A stretch of DNA of 35,280 nt, taken from Rhodanobacteraceae bacterium UBA703 (lineage in GTDB: Bacteria > Pseudomonadota > Gammaproteobacteria > Xanthomonadales > Rhodanobacteraceae). Both the position numbers and the translations under genes were made by a program. This document shows, in pieces, positions 1-8,430 of this stretch (the stretch's first letter is position 1; every line of letters starts with the position of its first letter). The notes beneath the pieces are model-generated. The model was given only the letters and a program-made list of their open reading frames with translations. It was not told the origin of the DNA and did not search any database. The stretch lies in contig DBMH01000208.1 of NCBI GenBank assembly GCA_002297645.1, forward strand, positions 2,903 through 38,182. Direction: 5' to 3'.

Positions 1-171
1 GTCCGCCGCGTCGCCACAGCGCGCGCCGAGATTGAAGCGGTCGTAAGGCGGCAGCGAGCGCCCCGGCAGGCGGCGTGTCGTCACGACGGCGCGGACGCCC
101 GGCGGCGCCGGCCAGTCCGGCTCGATCCAATCCTGCCCGGTAGCGGCCACGACGGGCGGCTCAGCCCGCAT
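1..171 (-). CDS. pgeF: PgeF/YfiH-family protein (polyphenol oxidase/laccase-domain), N-terminal part
   Basis: Only the first 57 codons are inside the window; the gene runs off the left edge. The translation begins MRAEPPVV, continues to DWPAPPGVRAVVTTR and then to PYDRFNLGARCGD, which matches the N-terminal signature of the YfiH/PgeF family (formerly 'laccase domain', DUF152). The ATG at 171 overlaps the end of rluD (stop at 161-163), so the two are probably co-transcribed and translationally coupled. The rluD-yfiH pairing is a common proteobacterial arrangement. E. coli PgeF is known to remove wrongly incorporated L-serine from peptidoglycan precursors. Here that role is inferred from family and neighbour only, because the metal-binding His/Cys residues lie outside the window. 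Confidence 0.85.
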   Translation of the reverse strand, partial: MRAEPPVVAATGQDWIEPDWPAPPGVRAVVTTRRLPGRSLPPYDRFNLGARCGDAAD

Positions 172-1126
172 GGGCGCGCGTGTCCGCGCGCAGCGCCAGC
201 AGCAGGTTTTCCATGTCGGCCGGACGCTCGGCCTCCACCGCGATCGTCTTGCCGGTCTTGGGGTGCTGGAACTCCAGCCGTTCGGCGTGCAGGGCCTGGC
301 GCCGGAAGCCGCGCAGCGCCTCGACCAGATCCGGCGTCGCTCCCTTCGGCAGTTTCAGCAGGCCGCCGTACTGCGGGTCGCCGACCAGCGGGTGGCGCAC
401 GTGGGCCATGTGCACGCGGATCTGGTGCGTACGGCCGGTTTCGAGGCGGCATTCGATCAGGGTCATCGCACGGAAGCGCTCGCGCACGCGGTAGTGCGTG
501 ACGGCTTCGCGGCCGTCCTCGCGCACGGCCTGCTTCAGGCGGTCGTGCGGGTGACGGCCGAGCGGAGCGTCGACCTTGCCGCCGGCGATCATCGCGCCGT
601 AGACGATCGCGGCGTACTGGCGATGCACGTCGCGTTCGGACAACTGCTCGACCAGCGAGGTGTGCGCGCGCAGGGTGCGCGCGACGACCATCAGGCCGGA
701 GGTGTCCTTGTCGAGGCGATGTACGATGCCGCCGCGCGGGATCTCGGCAAGCCGTGGGTCGTAGTGCAGCAACGCGTTCTGCAGCGTACCGGCGGGATTC
801 CCGGCGCCGGGATGCACGACCAGGCCGGCCGGCTTGTTGATGACGAGCACGTCGGCATCCTCGTGCCGGATGTCCAGCTCGATCGCCTCGGGCTCGGCGC
901 CGATCTCGCGCTCCAGCCGCACGTCGACCGCGATCTGTTCGCCGCCGCGCACGAGCTGGCGCGGCGGCACGGTATCGCCGTCCAGGCGGGCATCGCCGGA
1001 CTTGATCCACGCGGTGAGGCGCGAACGCGAGTAGTCGGGGAACAGCTCGGCCAGAACCTGGTCGAAACGGCGGCCGGCCAGTTCGAACGGCACAGTCGCG
1101 TTCAGGCGGGATTCGGGGTCGTTCAT
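161..1126 (-). CDS. rluD: 23S rRNA pseudouridine(1911/1915/1917) synthase RluD
   Basis: The 321-residue protein has the usual length and layout of RluD. An N-terminal S4 RNA-binding domain (about residues 15-75) is followed by the RluA-type catalytic domain. The motif HRLDKDTSGLMV at 136-147 holds the catalytic aspartate D139, the same number as in E. coli RluD. INKPAGLVVHPG (96-107) and the C-terminal GRTHQIRVH block are further RluA-family signatures. The enzyme converts uridines in helix 69 of 23S rRNA to pseudouridine. It is the first gene of a leftward unit with the pgeF-like gene, and it is divergent from bamD, a frequent pairing in gammaproteobacteria. The ATG at 1126 puts the S4 domain at the normal distance from the N-terminus. 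Confidence 0.95.
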   Translation of the reverse strand: MNDPESRLNATVPFELAGRRFDQVLAELFPDYSRSRLTAWIKSGDARLDGDTVPPRQLVRGGEQIAVDVRLEREIGAEPEAIELDIRHEDADVLVINKPAGLVVHPGAGNPAGTLQNALLHYDPRLAEIPRGGIVHRLDKDTSGLMVVARTLRAHTSLVEQLSERDVHRQYAAIVYGAMIAGGKVDAPLGRHPHDRLKQAVREDGREAVTHYRVRERFRAMTLIECRLETGRTHQIRVHMAHVRHPLVGDPQYGGLLKLPKGATPDLVEALRGFRRQALHAERLEFQHPKTGKTIAVEAERPADMENLLLALRADTRAHAG

Positions 1127-1151
1127 CGGAGAATTCCTGACCGCAGGCGCG

Positions 1152-1182
1152 TTTCCAGCGCGAACGGCGTTCGGGTTATGAT
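1152..1182 (+). promoter_or_regulatory. Candidate sigma-70 promoter for bamD
   Basis: TATGAT at 1177-1182 is a good -10 hexamer in the rluD-bamD divergent spacer. A weak -35 (TTTCCA, 1152-1157, four of six consensus bases) lies upstream with a long 19-bp spacer. The predicted start of transcription would leave a leader of roughly 120 nt before bamD. Hexamer matching only. Confidence 0.35.
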
Positions 1183-1308
1183 CGTCGTTTGGAGCCGGCG
1201 CCTCGCGCCCGGCGGTTCGATGGCTCGTTTCGCGTACGGCCGATGCCGCGCGCCGCGCGTCGCGACCGGTCCAATCCTTCTTCCATCATCGCAGAGCCTG
1301 CCGCCCGC

Positions 1309-2148
1309 ATGCGAGTTTCCCGACATCTCCGTTTCGCCTTGCGCCTCGCCCTGGTCGTGTTGTTCGCCCTGCTGGCAGGCTGCTCCTGGTTCAATCGCAA
1401 CAAGAAGGGCAGCGAAGCCGACAGCCTGCCGGTCGAAGAGGTCTACCAGCGTGGCGTCAACCTGCTCGAGGGCGGCAACTACGACGGCGCAGCGAGCGCG
1501 TTCCAGCGCCTGATCTCGCGTTTTCCGTTCGGTCCCTACACCGAGCAGTCGCAGCTGAATCTGGCCTATGTGCAGTACAAGGCCAACAAACCGGAAGACG
1601 CATACTCGTCGGTCAACCGCTTCATCAAGACCTATCCGACCAACAAGCACATCGACTACGCCTACTACCTTCGCGGCCTGATCAACTTCAACCGCTCCGC
1701 CGGGTTCCTCGAGCGCCATGCGGGACAGGACATGACGCGGCGCGAGCAGGCGTTCCAGCACCAGTCGTTCGAGGATTTCAGCGCCTTGATCACGCGCTAC
1801 CCGCGCAGCCGCTACGTCGAAGACAGCCGCCAGCGCATGATCTACCTGCGCAACGGCATGGCCCAGGCCGAACTGCACATCGCACTGTACTACCTCAAGC
1901 GCCATGCCTACGTCGCCGCCGCGAACCGCGGCAAGTCGATCCTCGAAACCTATCCGCAGACACCTCAGGCCGCCGACGCCCTGGCGATCATGGTCGAAAG
2001 CTACCGCCAGCTCGGCCAGGAAAAACTCGCCACCGACGCCGAAAGCGTGCTCAAGCTGAACTACCCGGACCACCCGTACTTCCGCGGGCACTGGCCGCGC
2101 TATCCGTCGAACTGGTGGAAGTTCATCCCGCTGATGAATCGCGGCTGA
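1309..2148 (+). CDS. bamD: Outer membrane assembly lipoprotein BamD
   Basis: The 279-residue lipoprotein has a basic start (MRVSRHLR), a hydrophobic stretch (about 9-22) and the lipobox LLAGC with the acylated cysteine at C25. The mature part is built of TPR-like helical repeats, with typical BamD blocks such as QRLISRFPFGPYTEQSQL, the region around FIKTYPTNKHIDYAYYLRGL, and YPRSRYVEDSRQRM. BamD is an essential periplasmic-face component of the BAM complex that inserts beta-barrel proteins into the outer membrane. An upstream in-frame ATG at 1189 exists, but the 1309 start gives a proper signal peptide, so I chose it. It is divergent from rluD and followed by a strong terminator at 2184. Confidence 0.95.
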   Translation: MRVSRHLRFALRLALVVLFALLAGCSWFNRNKKGSEADSLPVEEVYQRGVNLLEGGNYDGAASAFQRLISRFPFGPYTEQSQLNLAYVQYKANKPEDAYSSVNRFIKTYPTNKHIDYAYYLRGLINFNRSAGFLERHAGQDMTRREQAFQHQSFEDFSALITRYPRSRYVEDSRQRMIYLRNGMAQAELHIALYYLKRHAYVAAANRGKSILETYPQTPQAADALAIMVESYRQLGQEKLATDAESVLKLNYPDHPYFRGHWPRYPSNWWKFIPLMNRG

Positions 2149-2183
2149 CGCATACAACCCCGACACGGACGGGAATCACGACG

Positions 2184-2217
2184 AAAAAGGCCGGAGCCCT
2201 CGCTTCCGGCCTTTTTT
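2184..2217. terminator. Bidirectional intrinsic terminator between bamD and nadE
   Basis: A perfect 12-bp inverted repeat (AAAAAGGCCGGA at 2184-2195, TCCGGCCTTTTT at 2205-2216) with a 9-nt loop ends in a T run on the + strand and in a T run on the - strand. It lies between convergent bamD and nadE and can stop both. Confidence 0.9.
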
Positions 2218-2286
2218 CTGGGGACGGATTTCCGGGGGAGCCGAACCACTGCCCGGGCCGGTTCGGCCGCCGTCGTCCGCGCGACC

Positions 2287-3918
2287 TCAGCGCCAGCCGG
2301 ACGTGATCGGATAGCGCCGCTCGCGCCCGAACGCGCGGCGCGATACCTTCGGCCCGGGAGCGGCCTGCTGCCGCTTCCATTCCGCGATGCGCACGAGGCG
2401 CAATACGCGGTCGACGACCTCCGGGGCGAAGCCGGCGCGCACGATCTCGTCGCGCGACTGCTCCTGGTCGACGTGGCGCAGCAGGATCGCGTCGAGCACG
2501 TCGTACGGGGGCAGCGAATCCTGGTCGGTCTGGTTCTCGCGCAGCTCGGCCGACGGCGGGCGCGAGATCACGGCGGGCGGAATGACCGGCGCGCCGGCGA
2601 TCGCGTTGCGCCACTGCGCCAGCGCGAACACCTCGGTCTTGTAGAGGTCCTTGATCGGCGCGTAGCCACCGCACATGTCGCCGTAGATCGTCGCGTAGCC
2701 CACCGCATATTCGCTCTTGTTGCCGGTGGTCAGCACGAGACCGCCGAACTTGTTCGCCAACGCCATCAGGATCGCGCCGCGGCAGCGCGACTGCAGGTTC
2801 TCCTCGGTCACGTCGGGCGCCGTCCCGCCGAAGGCCGGCGCCAGCGCGTCCAGGAATCCCGCGAACGGCGCCTCGATCGGGACGGTCAGCGTCTCCACCC
2901 CGAGCGAGCGCGCCTGTTCGTCGGCGAGGTCGTTGCTGAGGCCTGAGGTGTAGCGCGACGGCAGGCGGACGCCGGTCACGGCCTCCGCGCCGAGCGCATC
3001 GACCGCGATCGCCAGCACGAGCGCCGAGTCGATGCCACCGGACAGGCCGATCCAGACCTTGTCGAAACCGTTTTTCGCGCAGTAGTCGCGCGTGCCGCGC
3101 ACGATCGCCCGCCAGGCCAGGGCATCGCGGCCCTCGTCCTCCTCGACGGGCCACGACACCGGCACGAACTTGCGCGTCGCGGCGTCGAAATCCGCGACCA
3201 GCCAGCGTTCCTCGAAGGCGCGCGCGGCAGGATGGATCGTGCCGTCGCCGTCCGCCAGCACGGAAGCGCCGTCGAACACCAGCGCATCCTGTCCGCCGAC
3301 GAGATTGAGATAGGCCACCGCCATGCCGGTTTCGGCCACGCGCGAGGCGAGCAATGCATCGCGCTGCGCATGCTTGTCGCGCTCGAACGGCGAGGCGTTC
3401 GGCACCAGCAGCAGCTCCGCCCCCGCCCGCGCGGCAGCGGCCGCCGGCTCGGCGAACCAGAGATCCTCGCAGATGACCAGCCCGAGACGGGTGCCCTCGA
3501 CCTCGAAGATGCAACTCGCTCCATCCGGGTCCACTTCGAAATAGCGGCGCTCGTCGAACACCGCGTAGTTGGGCAGCTCGCGCTTCCGGTACGTCACCGC
3601 GATGGCCCCGTCGCGCAGCACGCTGGCGGCGTTGTAGACGACCGCGCCATCCGACTCCGGCCAGCCGACGACGGCGACGATGCCGTGTACCCCGGCCGCG
3701 ACGCGCGCGATCGCAGCGGCGCATTCGGCGAGGAATCCCGGCCGCAGCAGCAGGTCCTCGGGCGGATAGCCGCTGAGCGCCAGCTCCGGAAACAGCACGA
3801 CGTCCGCCCGATGCACGTCGCGCGCCTCCACGATCGCCGCGGCGATGCGCGCCTCGTTGCGCGCGACGGCACCGACCGGAAAGTCGAACTGGGCGAGGGC
3901 GATGCGGATGGCGCTCAT
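2287..3918 (-). CDS. nadE: Glutamine-dependent NAD+ synthetase
   Basis: The 543-residue two-domain enzyme makes NAD+ from deamido-NAD+ using ATP and ammonia released from glutamine. The N-terminal nitrilase-type amidase (about 4-260) shows the Glu-Lys-Cys triad: E45 in FPELALSGYPPEDLLL, K112 in YRKRELPNYAVFDERRYF, and C150 in LVICEDLWF. The C-terminal synthetase domain has the PP-loop SGGIDS (294-299) and later the TGNKSEYAVGYATIYGD block. The ATG at 3918 begins MSAIRIALAQFDFPVG, the standard N-terminus of this family. The open frame extends further upstream but without family similarity. It converges on bamD and lies 91 nt downstream of the exporter gene on the same strand. Confidence 0.95.
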   Translation of the reverse strand: MSAIRIALAQFDFPVGAVARNEARIAAAIVEARDVHRADVVLFPELALSGYPPEDLLLRPGFLAECAAAIARVAAGVHGIVAVVGWPESDGAVVYNAASVLRDGAIAVTYRKRELPNYAVFDERRYFEVDPDGASCIFEVEGTRLGLVICEDLWFAEPAAAAARAGAELLLVPNASPFERDKHAQRDALLASRVAETGMAVAYLNLVGGQDALVFDGASVLADGDGTIHPAARAFEERWLVADFDAATRKFVPVSWPVEEDEGRDALAWRAIVRGTRDYCAKNGFDKVWIGLSGGIDSALVLAIAVDALGAEAVTGVRLPSRYTSGLSNDLADEQARSLGVETLTVPIEAPFAGFLDALAPAFGGTAPDVTEENLQSRCRGAILMALANKFGGLVLTTGNKSEYAVGYATIYGDMCGGYAPIKDLYKTEVFALAQWRNAIAGAPVIPPAVISRPPSAELRENQTDQDSLPPYDVLDAILLRHVDQEQSRDEIVRAGFAPEVVDRVLRLVRIAEWKRQQAAPGPKVSRRAFGRERRYPITSGWR

Positions 3919-4009
3919 GGCATGCGACGCGAGGGAGGAGGTGGAATGATAGCCGCGGCCGCGGGCTTGCCGCCGCTCCGGCCTCCACGGATGGCGCCCC
4001 GCCGCATGC

Positions 4010-4627
4010 TCAATCGAGCGGTTGCAGCAACAGCAGCAGGCACAACCCCAGCATGAATGCCGCCATCGACGCGTCCAGCACGCGCCATGCGAACGGATTG
4101 CGAAATACCGGCAGCAGCAGTCGCGCGCCGTAGCCGAGCGCAGAGAACCACACCGCGCTCGCGATGCAAGCGCCGAAGGCGAAGGCCCATCGCGTCGCTC
4201 CCGGATACCGCGTGGACAGACTGCCGAGCAGCACCATCGTGTCGAGATAGACGTGCGGATTGAGGAAGGTGAACGCGAGGCAGGCCAGCAACACGCGACG
4301 CCATTCCACCTCGCCGCCGCTCCCCGGCGCCAGTGCGCCGGAGCCACGCCAGGCCCGGAGCGCCGCCATCAGACCGTAGACGCCGAGGAAAGTCGCTCCC
4401 CCGTAACGCAGGACCTGCAGCAGTCCGGGCCATTGCCGGACCAGCGTGCCGATACCCGCGACGCCGCAGACGATCAGTACGATGTCGCCGAGCATGCAGA
4501 TCGCGACCACGAGGCCGACGTGACGGCGCTGAAGGCCCTGACGCAGGACGAAGGCGTTCTGCGCACCGATGGCGACGATGAGGCCGGCGCCGGCGGCGAA
4601 GCCGGCACCGGCTGCTGGAAGGAGCAT
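4010..4627 (-). CDS. argO: LysE/ArgO-family basic amino-acid exporter
   Basis: This 205-residue integral membrane protein has about six hydrophobic helices and ends with a very hydrophobic C-terminus. The signature IVAIGAQNAFVLRQGLQRRH near residues 18-37 and LAFTFLNPHVYLDTMVLLGS in the middle are hallmarks of the LysE superfamily, close to E. coli ArgO and Corynebacterium LysE. Members export arginine, lysine or toxic analogues such as canavanine. The gene is divergent from an ArgP/LysG-type LysR regulator 110 bp away, the classic arrangement in which the regulator activates the exporter when basic amino acids accumulate. Substrate preference (Arg versus Lys) cannot be read from the sequence. 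Confidence 0.9.
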   Translation of the reverse strand: MLLPAAGAGFAAGAGLIVAIGAQNAFVLRQGLQRRHVGLVVAICMLGDIVLIVCGVAGIGTLVRQWPGLLQVLRYGGATFLGVYGLMAALRAWRGSGALAPGSGGEVEWRRVLLACLAFTFLNPHVYLDTMVLLGSLSTRYPGATRWAFAFGACIASAVWFSALGYGARLLLPVFRNPFAWRVLDASMAAFMLGLCLLLLLQPLD

Positions 4628-4692
4628 GGTGGAGGGGTCCGATGCAAGAATCCGCCGCAGCCTGACGCAGCGTTCCCATTAAGACAAACTGC

Positions 4693-4717
4693 TTTTCCTT
4701 CAGCCCATGAAGAAAAA
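4693..4717. promoter_or_regulatory. Candidate ArgP/LysG operator (LysR-type T-N11-A dyad)
   Basis: In the exporter-regulator spacer, TTTTCCTTCA (4693-4702) and TGAAGAAAA (4708-4716) form an inverted repeat with one bulged base. The core TTCA-N5-TGAA (4699-4711) fits the LysR-family T-N11-A rule. It is an AT-rich patch in GC-rich DNA. Position and symmetry support regulator binding, but the assignment is inference. Confidence 0.5.
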
Positions 4718-4737
4718 CTGATTCGGAGCCACCAATC

Positions 4738-5658
4738 GTGGACCTCATCCATCCGCAGCTCGCCGCCTTCGCCGCCATACTCCAGGAGGGCAGTTTCGAA
4801 GCCGCTGCACGACGGCTCTCGGTCACGCCGTCGGCCATCTCGCAGCGGATCAAGGCGCTCGAAGACCGACTCGGACAGGTGCTCGTCGTGCGCCGGGTGC
4901 CGTGCCGCCCGACACCGGCCGGCGAACGGCTGTTGCAGCGTGTCCGGCCGATGCAGGCGCTCGAAGCCGAAGCGTTGGCCGACTTCCTGCCGGAGGACGG
5001 CACGACGCCGAGTGCCCGCTCGATAGCGCTCGCCGTCAATGATGACTCGCTGGAGACCTGGTTCGTCGCCGCACTGTCGCGACTGCATCGGCAATACGGC
5101 TATCTGTTCGACGTGCGCGTGGACGACCAGGACCATACGCTCGACCTGCTGCGCGACGGATCCGTGCTCGGCGCGGTGACGTCCGAGGCTTCGCCGCTGC
5201 AGGGATGCGACGTGCACGCGCTCGGTACGATGCGCTACCGCGCGATCGCCTCGCCGGAGTTTGCCGCGCGCCATTTCGCCGCCGGCGTCGATGCCGCCGC
5301 TCTCTCGCGCGCGCCGATGATCGTGTTCAACCGCAAGGACGCGCTGCAATGGCGCTACGTGCGGCGCGTCACGCGGGCGCGACTGGCGCCACCCGTGCAC
5401 TATCTGCCCTCGGCCACCGGCTTCGTGGAAGCGGCCGCGCGAGGCCTCGGCTGGTGCCTCGCCCCCGAATCGTTGATCGCACCGGCACTGCAGGCCGGCA
5501 CGATTGCGATCGTCGATCCCGAACGCCGGCTGGACGTGCCGCTGTACTGGCAGCACGCCGCAGTGCGTTCGAGCACGCTGCAGCGGATCGGCCATGCCCT
5601 GCGCGAGGCAGCCGCCGAGGCCTTGCACCCCGAGCGCGCGCTGCGGATCCCAGGATGA
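4738..5658 (+). CDS. argP: ArgP/LysG-type LysR transcriptional regulator
   Basis: The 306-residue protein has an N-terminal winged helix-turn-helix (about 1-60: AAFAAILQEGSFEAAARRLS, then VTPSAISQRIKALEDRLG) followed by a LysR effector-binding domain. The segment LVVRRVPCRPTPAGERLL closely matches the ArgP/IciA/LysG subgroup rather than generic LysR proteins. Regulators of this subgroup activate argO/lysE in response to intracellular arginine or lysine, and the divergent exporter here fits that. The start is a GTG at 4738, which gives the expected N-terminal length; no better ATG is in frame. The downstream 320 bp carry no gene. Confidence 0.9.
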   Translation: MDLIHPQLAAFAAILQEGSFEAAARRLSVTPSAISQRIKALEDRLGQVLVVRRVPCRPTPAGERLLQRVRPMQALEAEALADFLPEDGTTPSARSIALAVNDDSLETWFVAALSRLHRQYGYLFDVRVDDQDHTLDLLRDGSVLGAVTSEASPLQGCDVHALGTMRYRAIASPEFAARHFAAGVDAAALSRAPMIVFNRKDALQWRYVRRVTRARLAPPVHYLPSATGFVEAAARGLGWCLAPESLIAPALQAGTIAIVDPERRLDVPLYWQHAAVRSSTLQRIGHALREAAAEALHPERALRIPG

Positions 5659-5975
5659 CCACACCGATGCGGCGCCGGGGCCGGCTCCTGCGTCCGCGAC
5701 GGCACGAATCTGGATTCCCCGCCTCCGATGCCATGGGAAGGGGCTGCAGGACACCTCCTGCGGCCGCTCACGTGGGGAAAGTCGAGGCGAACGGCGCGTC
5801 CACGGAGGGTGCCGCGGCAAGCCCGCCGAAGTGGAGCCTCGCGAACGGATCCATCCGCACCGCCTGTCCGGCCACGAACGCCAGGACGCGTCGAGAAAGG
5901 TCGCGGCCGACGTCATCCGTATTCCTGCCCGTCCAGCCATCCTGCAAGGGGATCAGGCAGATCCCGGACGGACCA
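5659..5975. other. Non-coding stretch between argP and the sucCD terminator
   Basis: About 317 bp between convergent argP and sucD. I see no recognisable gene, tRNA or clear argP terminator here. Open frames cross it on the minus strand, but their translations are Arg/Pro/Ala-rich and match no family I know. The sucCD terminator follows at 5976-6008. Confidence 0.5.
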
Positions 5976-6008
5976 CAAACAAAAGGCCGCGGATCACTCC
6001 GCGGCCTT
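5976..6008 (-). terminator. Intrinsic terminator of sucCD
   Basis: A perfect 10-bp stem (AAGGCCGCGG at 5983-5992, CCGCGGCCTT at 5999-6008) has a 6-nt loop and, read on the minus strand, is followed by a T-rich run (TTTTGTTTG). It lies 25 bp past the sucD stop. Confidence 0.85.
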
Positions 6009-6033
6009 CGGTTCGGTTCCGTTCGGCGACGGC

Positions 6034-6909
<876 letters not shown>

Positions 6910-6934
6910 GGGAATGTCCTTGATACTGTGCTTT

Positions 6935-6979
6935 CCCTTCTCCCGCTCGCGGGAGAAGGTGCCGAAGGCGGATGAGGGG
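6935..6979 (-). repeat. REP-like palindromic repeat, copy A (inverted)
   Basis: An 11-bp perfect palindrome (CCTTCTCCCGC at 6936-6946, GCGGGAGAAGG at 6949-6959, 2-nt centre) carries a tail which reads CCCTCATCCGCCTTCGGCACC on the minus strand. This is the familiar dispersed intergenic repeat of many high-GC proteobacteria. It lies in the sucC-sucD spacer, in opposite orientation to copy B. Confidence 0.8.
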
Positions 6980-7002
6980 TCTTGCAACGTCGTTGCGGCC
7001 TT

Positions 7003-7039
7003 CCCTCACCCCAACCCTCTCCCGCAAGCGGGAGAGGGA
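7003..7039 (+). repeat. REP-like palindromic repeat, copy B
   Basis: The tail CCCTCACCCCAA leads into an 11-bp perfect palindrome (CCCTCTCCCGC at 7015-7025, GCGGGAGAGGG at 7028-7038, AA centre). Copies A and B face each other over about 23 bp, like a BIME. The pair is transcribed within the sucCD message and could fold into two strong hairpins. Confidence 0.8.
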
Positions 7040-7050
7040 GCTTGGAGTCG

Positions 7051-8211
7051 TTATTTGGCGGCGGCGACGGCCTTCTGCGCCGCGTCGTTGAGATCGTCGG
7101 CCGGCGTGATCGCCAGGCCCGAATTGGCCAGCAGCGCACGGCCCTGCTCCACGTTCGTGCCCTGCAGGCGCACGACGACCGGAATCTTCAGGCCGACTTC
7201 CTTGACCGCGGCGATGATGCCCTCGGCGATCAGGTCGCAACGCACGATGCCGCCGAAGATGTTGACCAGGATCGCCTTCACCTTGTCCGACGACAGGATC
7301 AGCTTGAACGCCTCGGTCACGCGCTCCTTGGTCGCGCCGCCGCCGACGTCGAGGAAGTTGGCCGGTTCGCCGCCCGCCAGCTTGATCACGTCCATCGTCG
7401 CCATCGCAAGTCCGGCGCCGTTGACCATGCAGCCGATCGAGCCGTCCATCGTGACGTAGTTGAGGTTGTGCTGGACCGCGGCCGCCTCGGCGGCGTCTTC
7501 CTGCGTGAGGTCGCGCATCGCGGCGAGATCGGCGTGGCGGAACTCGGCGTTGTCGTCAGAATTGACCTTGCCGTCGAGCGCGGCAAGGTTGCCGTCCTCG
7601 AGGATCGCCAGCGGGTTCAGCTCGACCAGCGACAGGTCCTTCTCATTGAACAGCCGGTACAGGCCCAGCATGATCTTCGTCAGCTGGCCGACCTGCTTGG
7701 CGTTGAGGTCCATCGCGAAGCCGAGTTGGCGGCACTGGTACGGCTGCAGGCCCTCAACGAAGTCCACCGTGATGGTGTGGATGTCCTCGGGCGTGTCCTT
7801 CGCGACCTGCTCGATGTCGACGCCGCCGTGCTTGGAGGCGATGAACGAGATCGTCTTGCTGTCGCGGTCGACGAGGACCGACAGATACAGTTCCTTGGCG
7901 ATATCGGTGGCGTCGGTGACCAGCACCAGGTTCACCGGCAGCGCACGACCGGCGGACTGATAGGTTTCCATGTTGCGGCCGAGCATGCCGGCCGCGGCGG
8001 CCTTCACGTCGTCGAGCGACTTGCAGAACTTCACGCCGCCGGCCTTTCCGCGGCCTCCGGCGTGGATCTGGGCCTTGACCATCCACTGCGCGCCGCCGAG
8101 CGCCTTGGCGGCATCGACGGCCGCGTCCGGCGAGTTGGCGACCTTGCCCGGCGGCACGGGGATGCCGTAGGCGGCGAACAGTTCCTTGGCTTGGTATTCG
8201 TGGAAATTCAT
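7051..8211 (-). CDS. sucC: Succinyl-CoA synthetase (ADP-forming), beta subunit
   Basis: The 386-residue protein has the standard length. It begins MNFHEYQAKELFAAYGIPVPPG, the conserved SucC N-terminus of the ATP-grasp domain. The nucleotide-binding loop QIHAGGRGKAGGVKF follows. Further on are ELNPLAILEDGNLAALDGKV (metal and nucleotide binding) and, in the C-terminal ligase domain, NGAGLAMATMDVIKLAGGEPANFLDVGGGA and VNIFGGIVRCD. It supplies the nucleotide-binding half of the TCA-cycle enzyme. It is the first gene of the sucC-sucD operon and divergent from pilS. The ATG at 8211 gives the family-typical start, and the few residues upstream in the same frame are not conserved. Confidence 0.97.
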   Translation of the reverse strand: MNFHEYQAKELFAAYGIPVPPGKVANSPDAAVDAAKALGGAQWMVKAQIHAGGRGKAGGVKFCKSLDDVKAAAAGMLGRNMETYQSAGRALPVNLVLVTDATDIAKELYLSVLVDRDSKTISFIASKHGGVDIEQVAKDTPEDIHTITVDFVEGLQPYQCRQLGFAMDLNAKQVGQLTKIMLGLYRLFNEKDLSLVELNPLAILEDGNLAALDGKVNSDDNAEFRHADLAAMRDLTQEDAAEAAAVQHNLNYVTMDGSIGCMVNGAGLAMATMDVIKLAGGEPANFLDVGGGATKERVTEAFKLILSSDKVKAILVNIFGGIVRCDLIAEGIIAAVKEVGLKIPVVVRLQGTNVEQGRALLANSGLAITPADDLNDAAQKAVAAAK

Positions 8212-8317
8212 GCGGGCACCTTGAGAGTGGGACACGCCAAGGCGACGCTAGCAGCGCGCCGCGGAAGCGCCATCCGGGGAACGGTCGGGAAGAGGTCCGG
8301 CCGCGAATCGGTCGCCT

Positions 8318-8346
8318 ATTTTCCTGTAACGCCCGCTTGAAATCAA
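8318..8346 (-). promoter_or_regulatory. Candidate sigma-70 promoter for sucCD
   Basis: On the minus strand TTGATT (8346-8341) and GAAAAT (8323-8318) are spaced by exactly 17 bp, and each matches four or more of six consensus bases. The leader to sucC would be about 100 nt. The surrounding DNA is otherwise GC-rich. Pattern match only. Confidence 0.35.
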
Positions 8347-8404
8347 AAAGTGTGCGGCGCTTGGCATCGAAGGCCGCCCAGCCCCGGCGAAGTCGGCACA
8401 CTCG

Positions 8405-8419
8405 CTATACTCCGGCGCG
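8405..8419 (+). promoter_or_regulatory. Candidate -10/start region of pilS
   Basis: CTATACTCCGGCGCG contains a -10-like TATACT (8406-8411), ending 19 bp before the pilS ATG. The same 15-mer with one change stands before the TfpX gene (11706-11720). No convincing -35 is visible. Confidence 0.4.
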
Positions 8420-8430
8420 TTGGGGATTCC

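Noticed and set aside
5768..5975. Minus-strand frame in the argP-sucD spacer with phrases such as VLAFVAGQAVRMDPFARLHFGG
   Set aside because: It has no start with a ribosome-binding site or known family, and it continues as an antisense-type shadow frame of sucD; I could not support a gene or remnant.
6935..7039. Repeats considered as a CRISPR array
   Set aside because: There are only two copies, in inverted orientation and with different tails, typical of REP-like elements; no cas genes are present.
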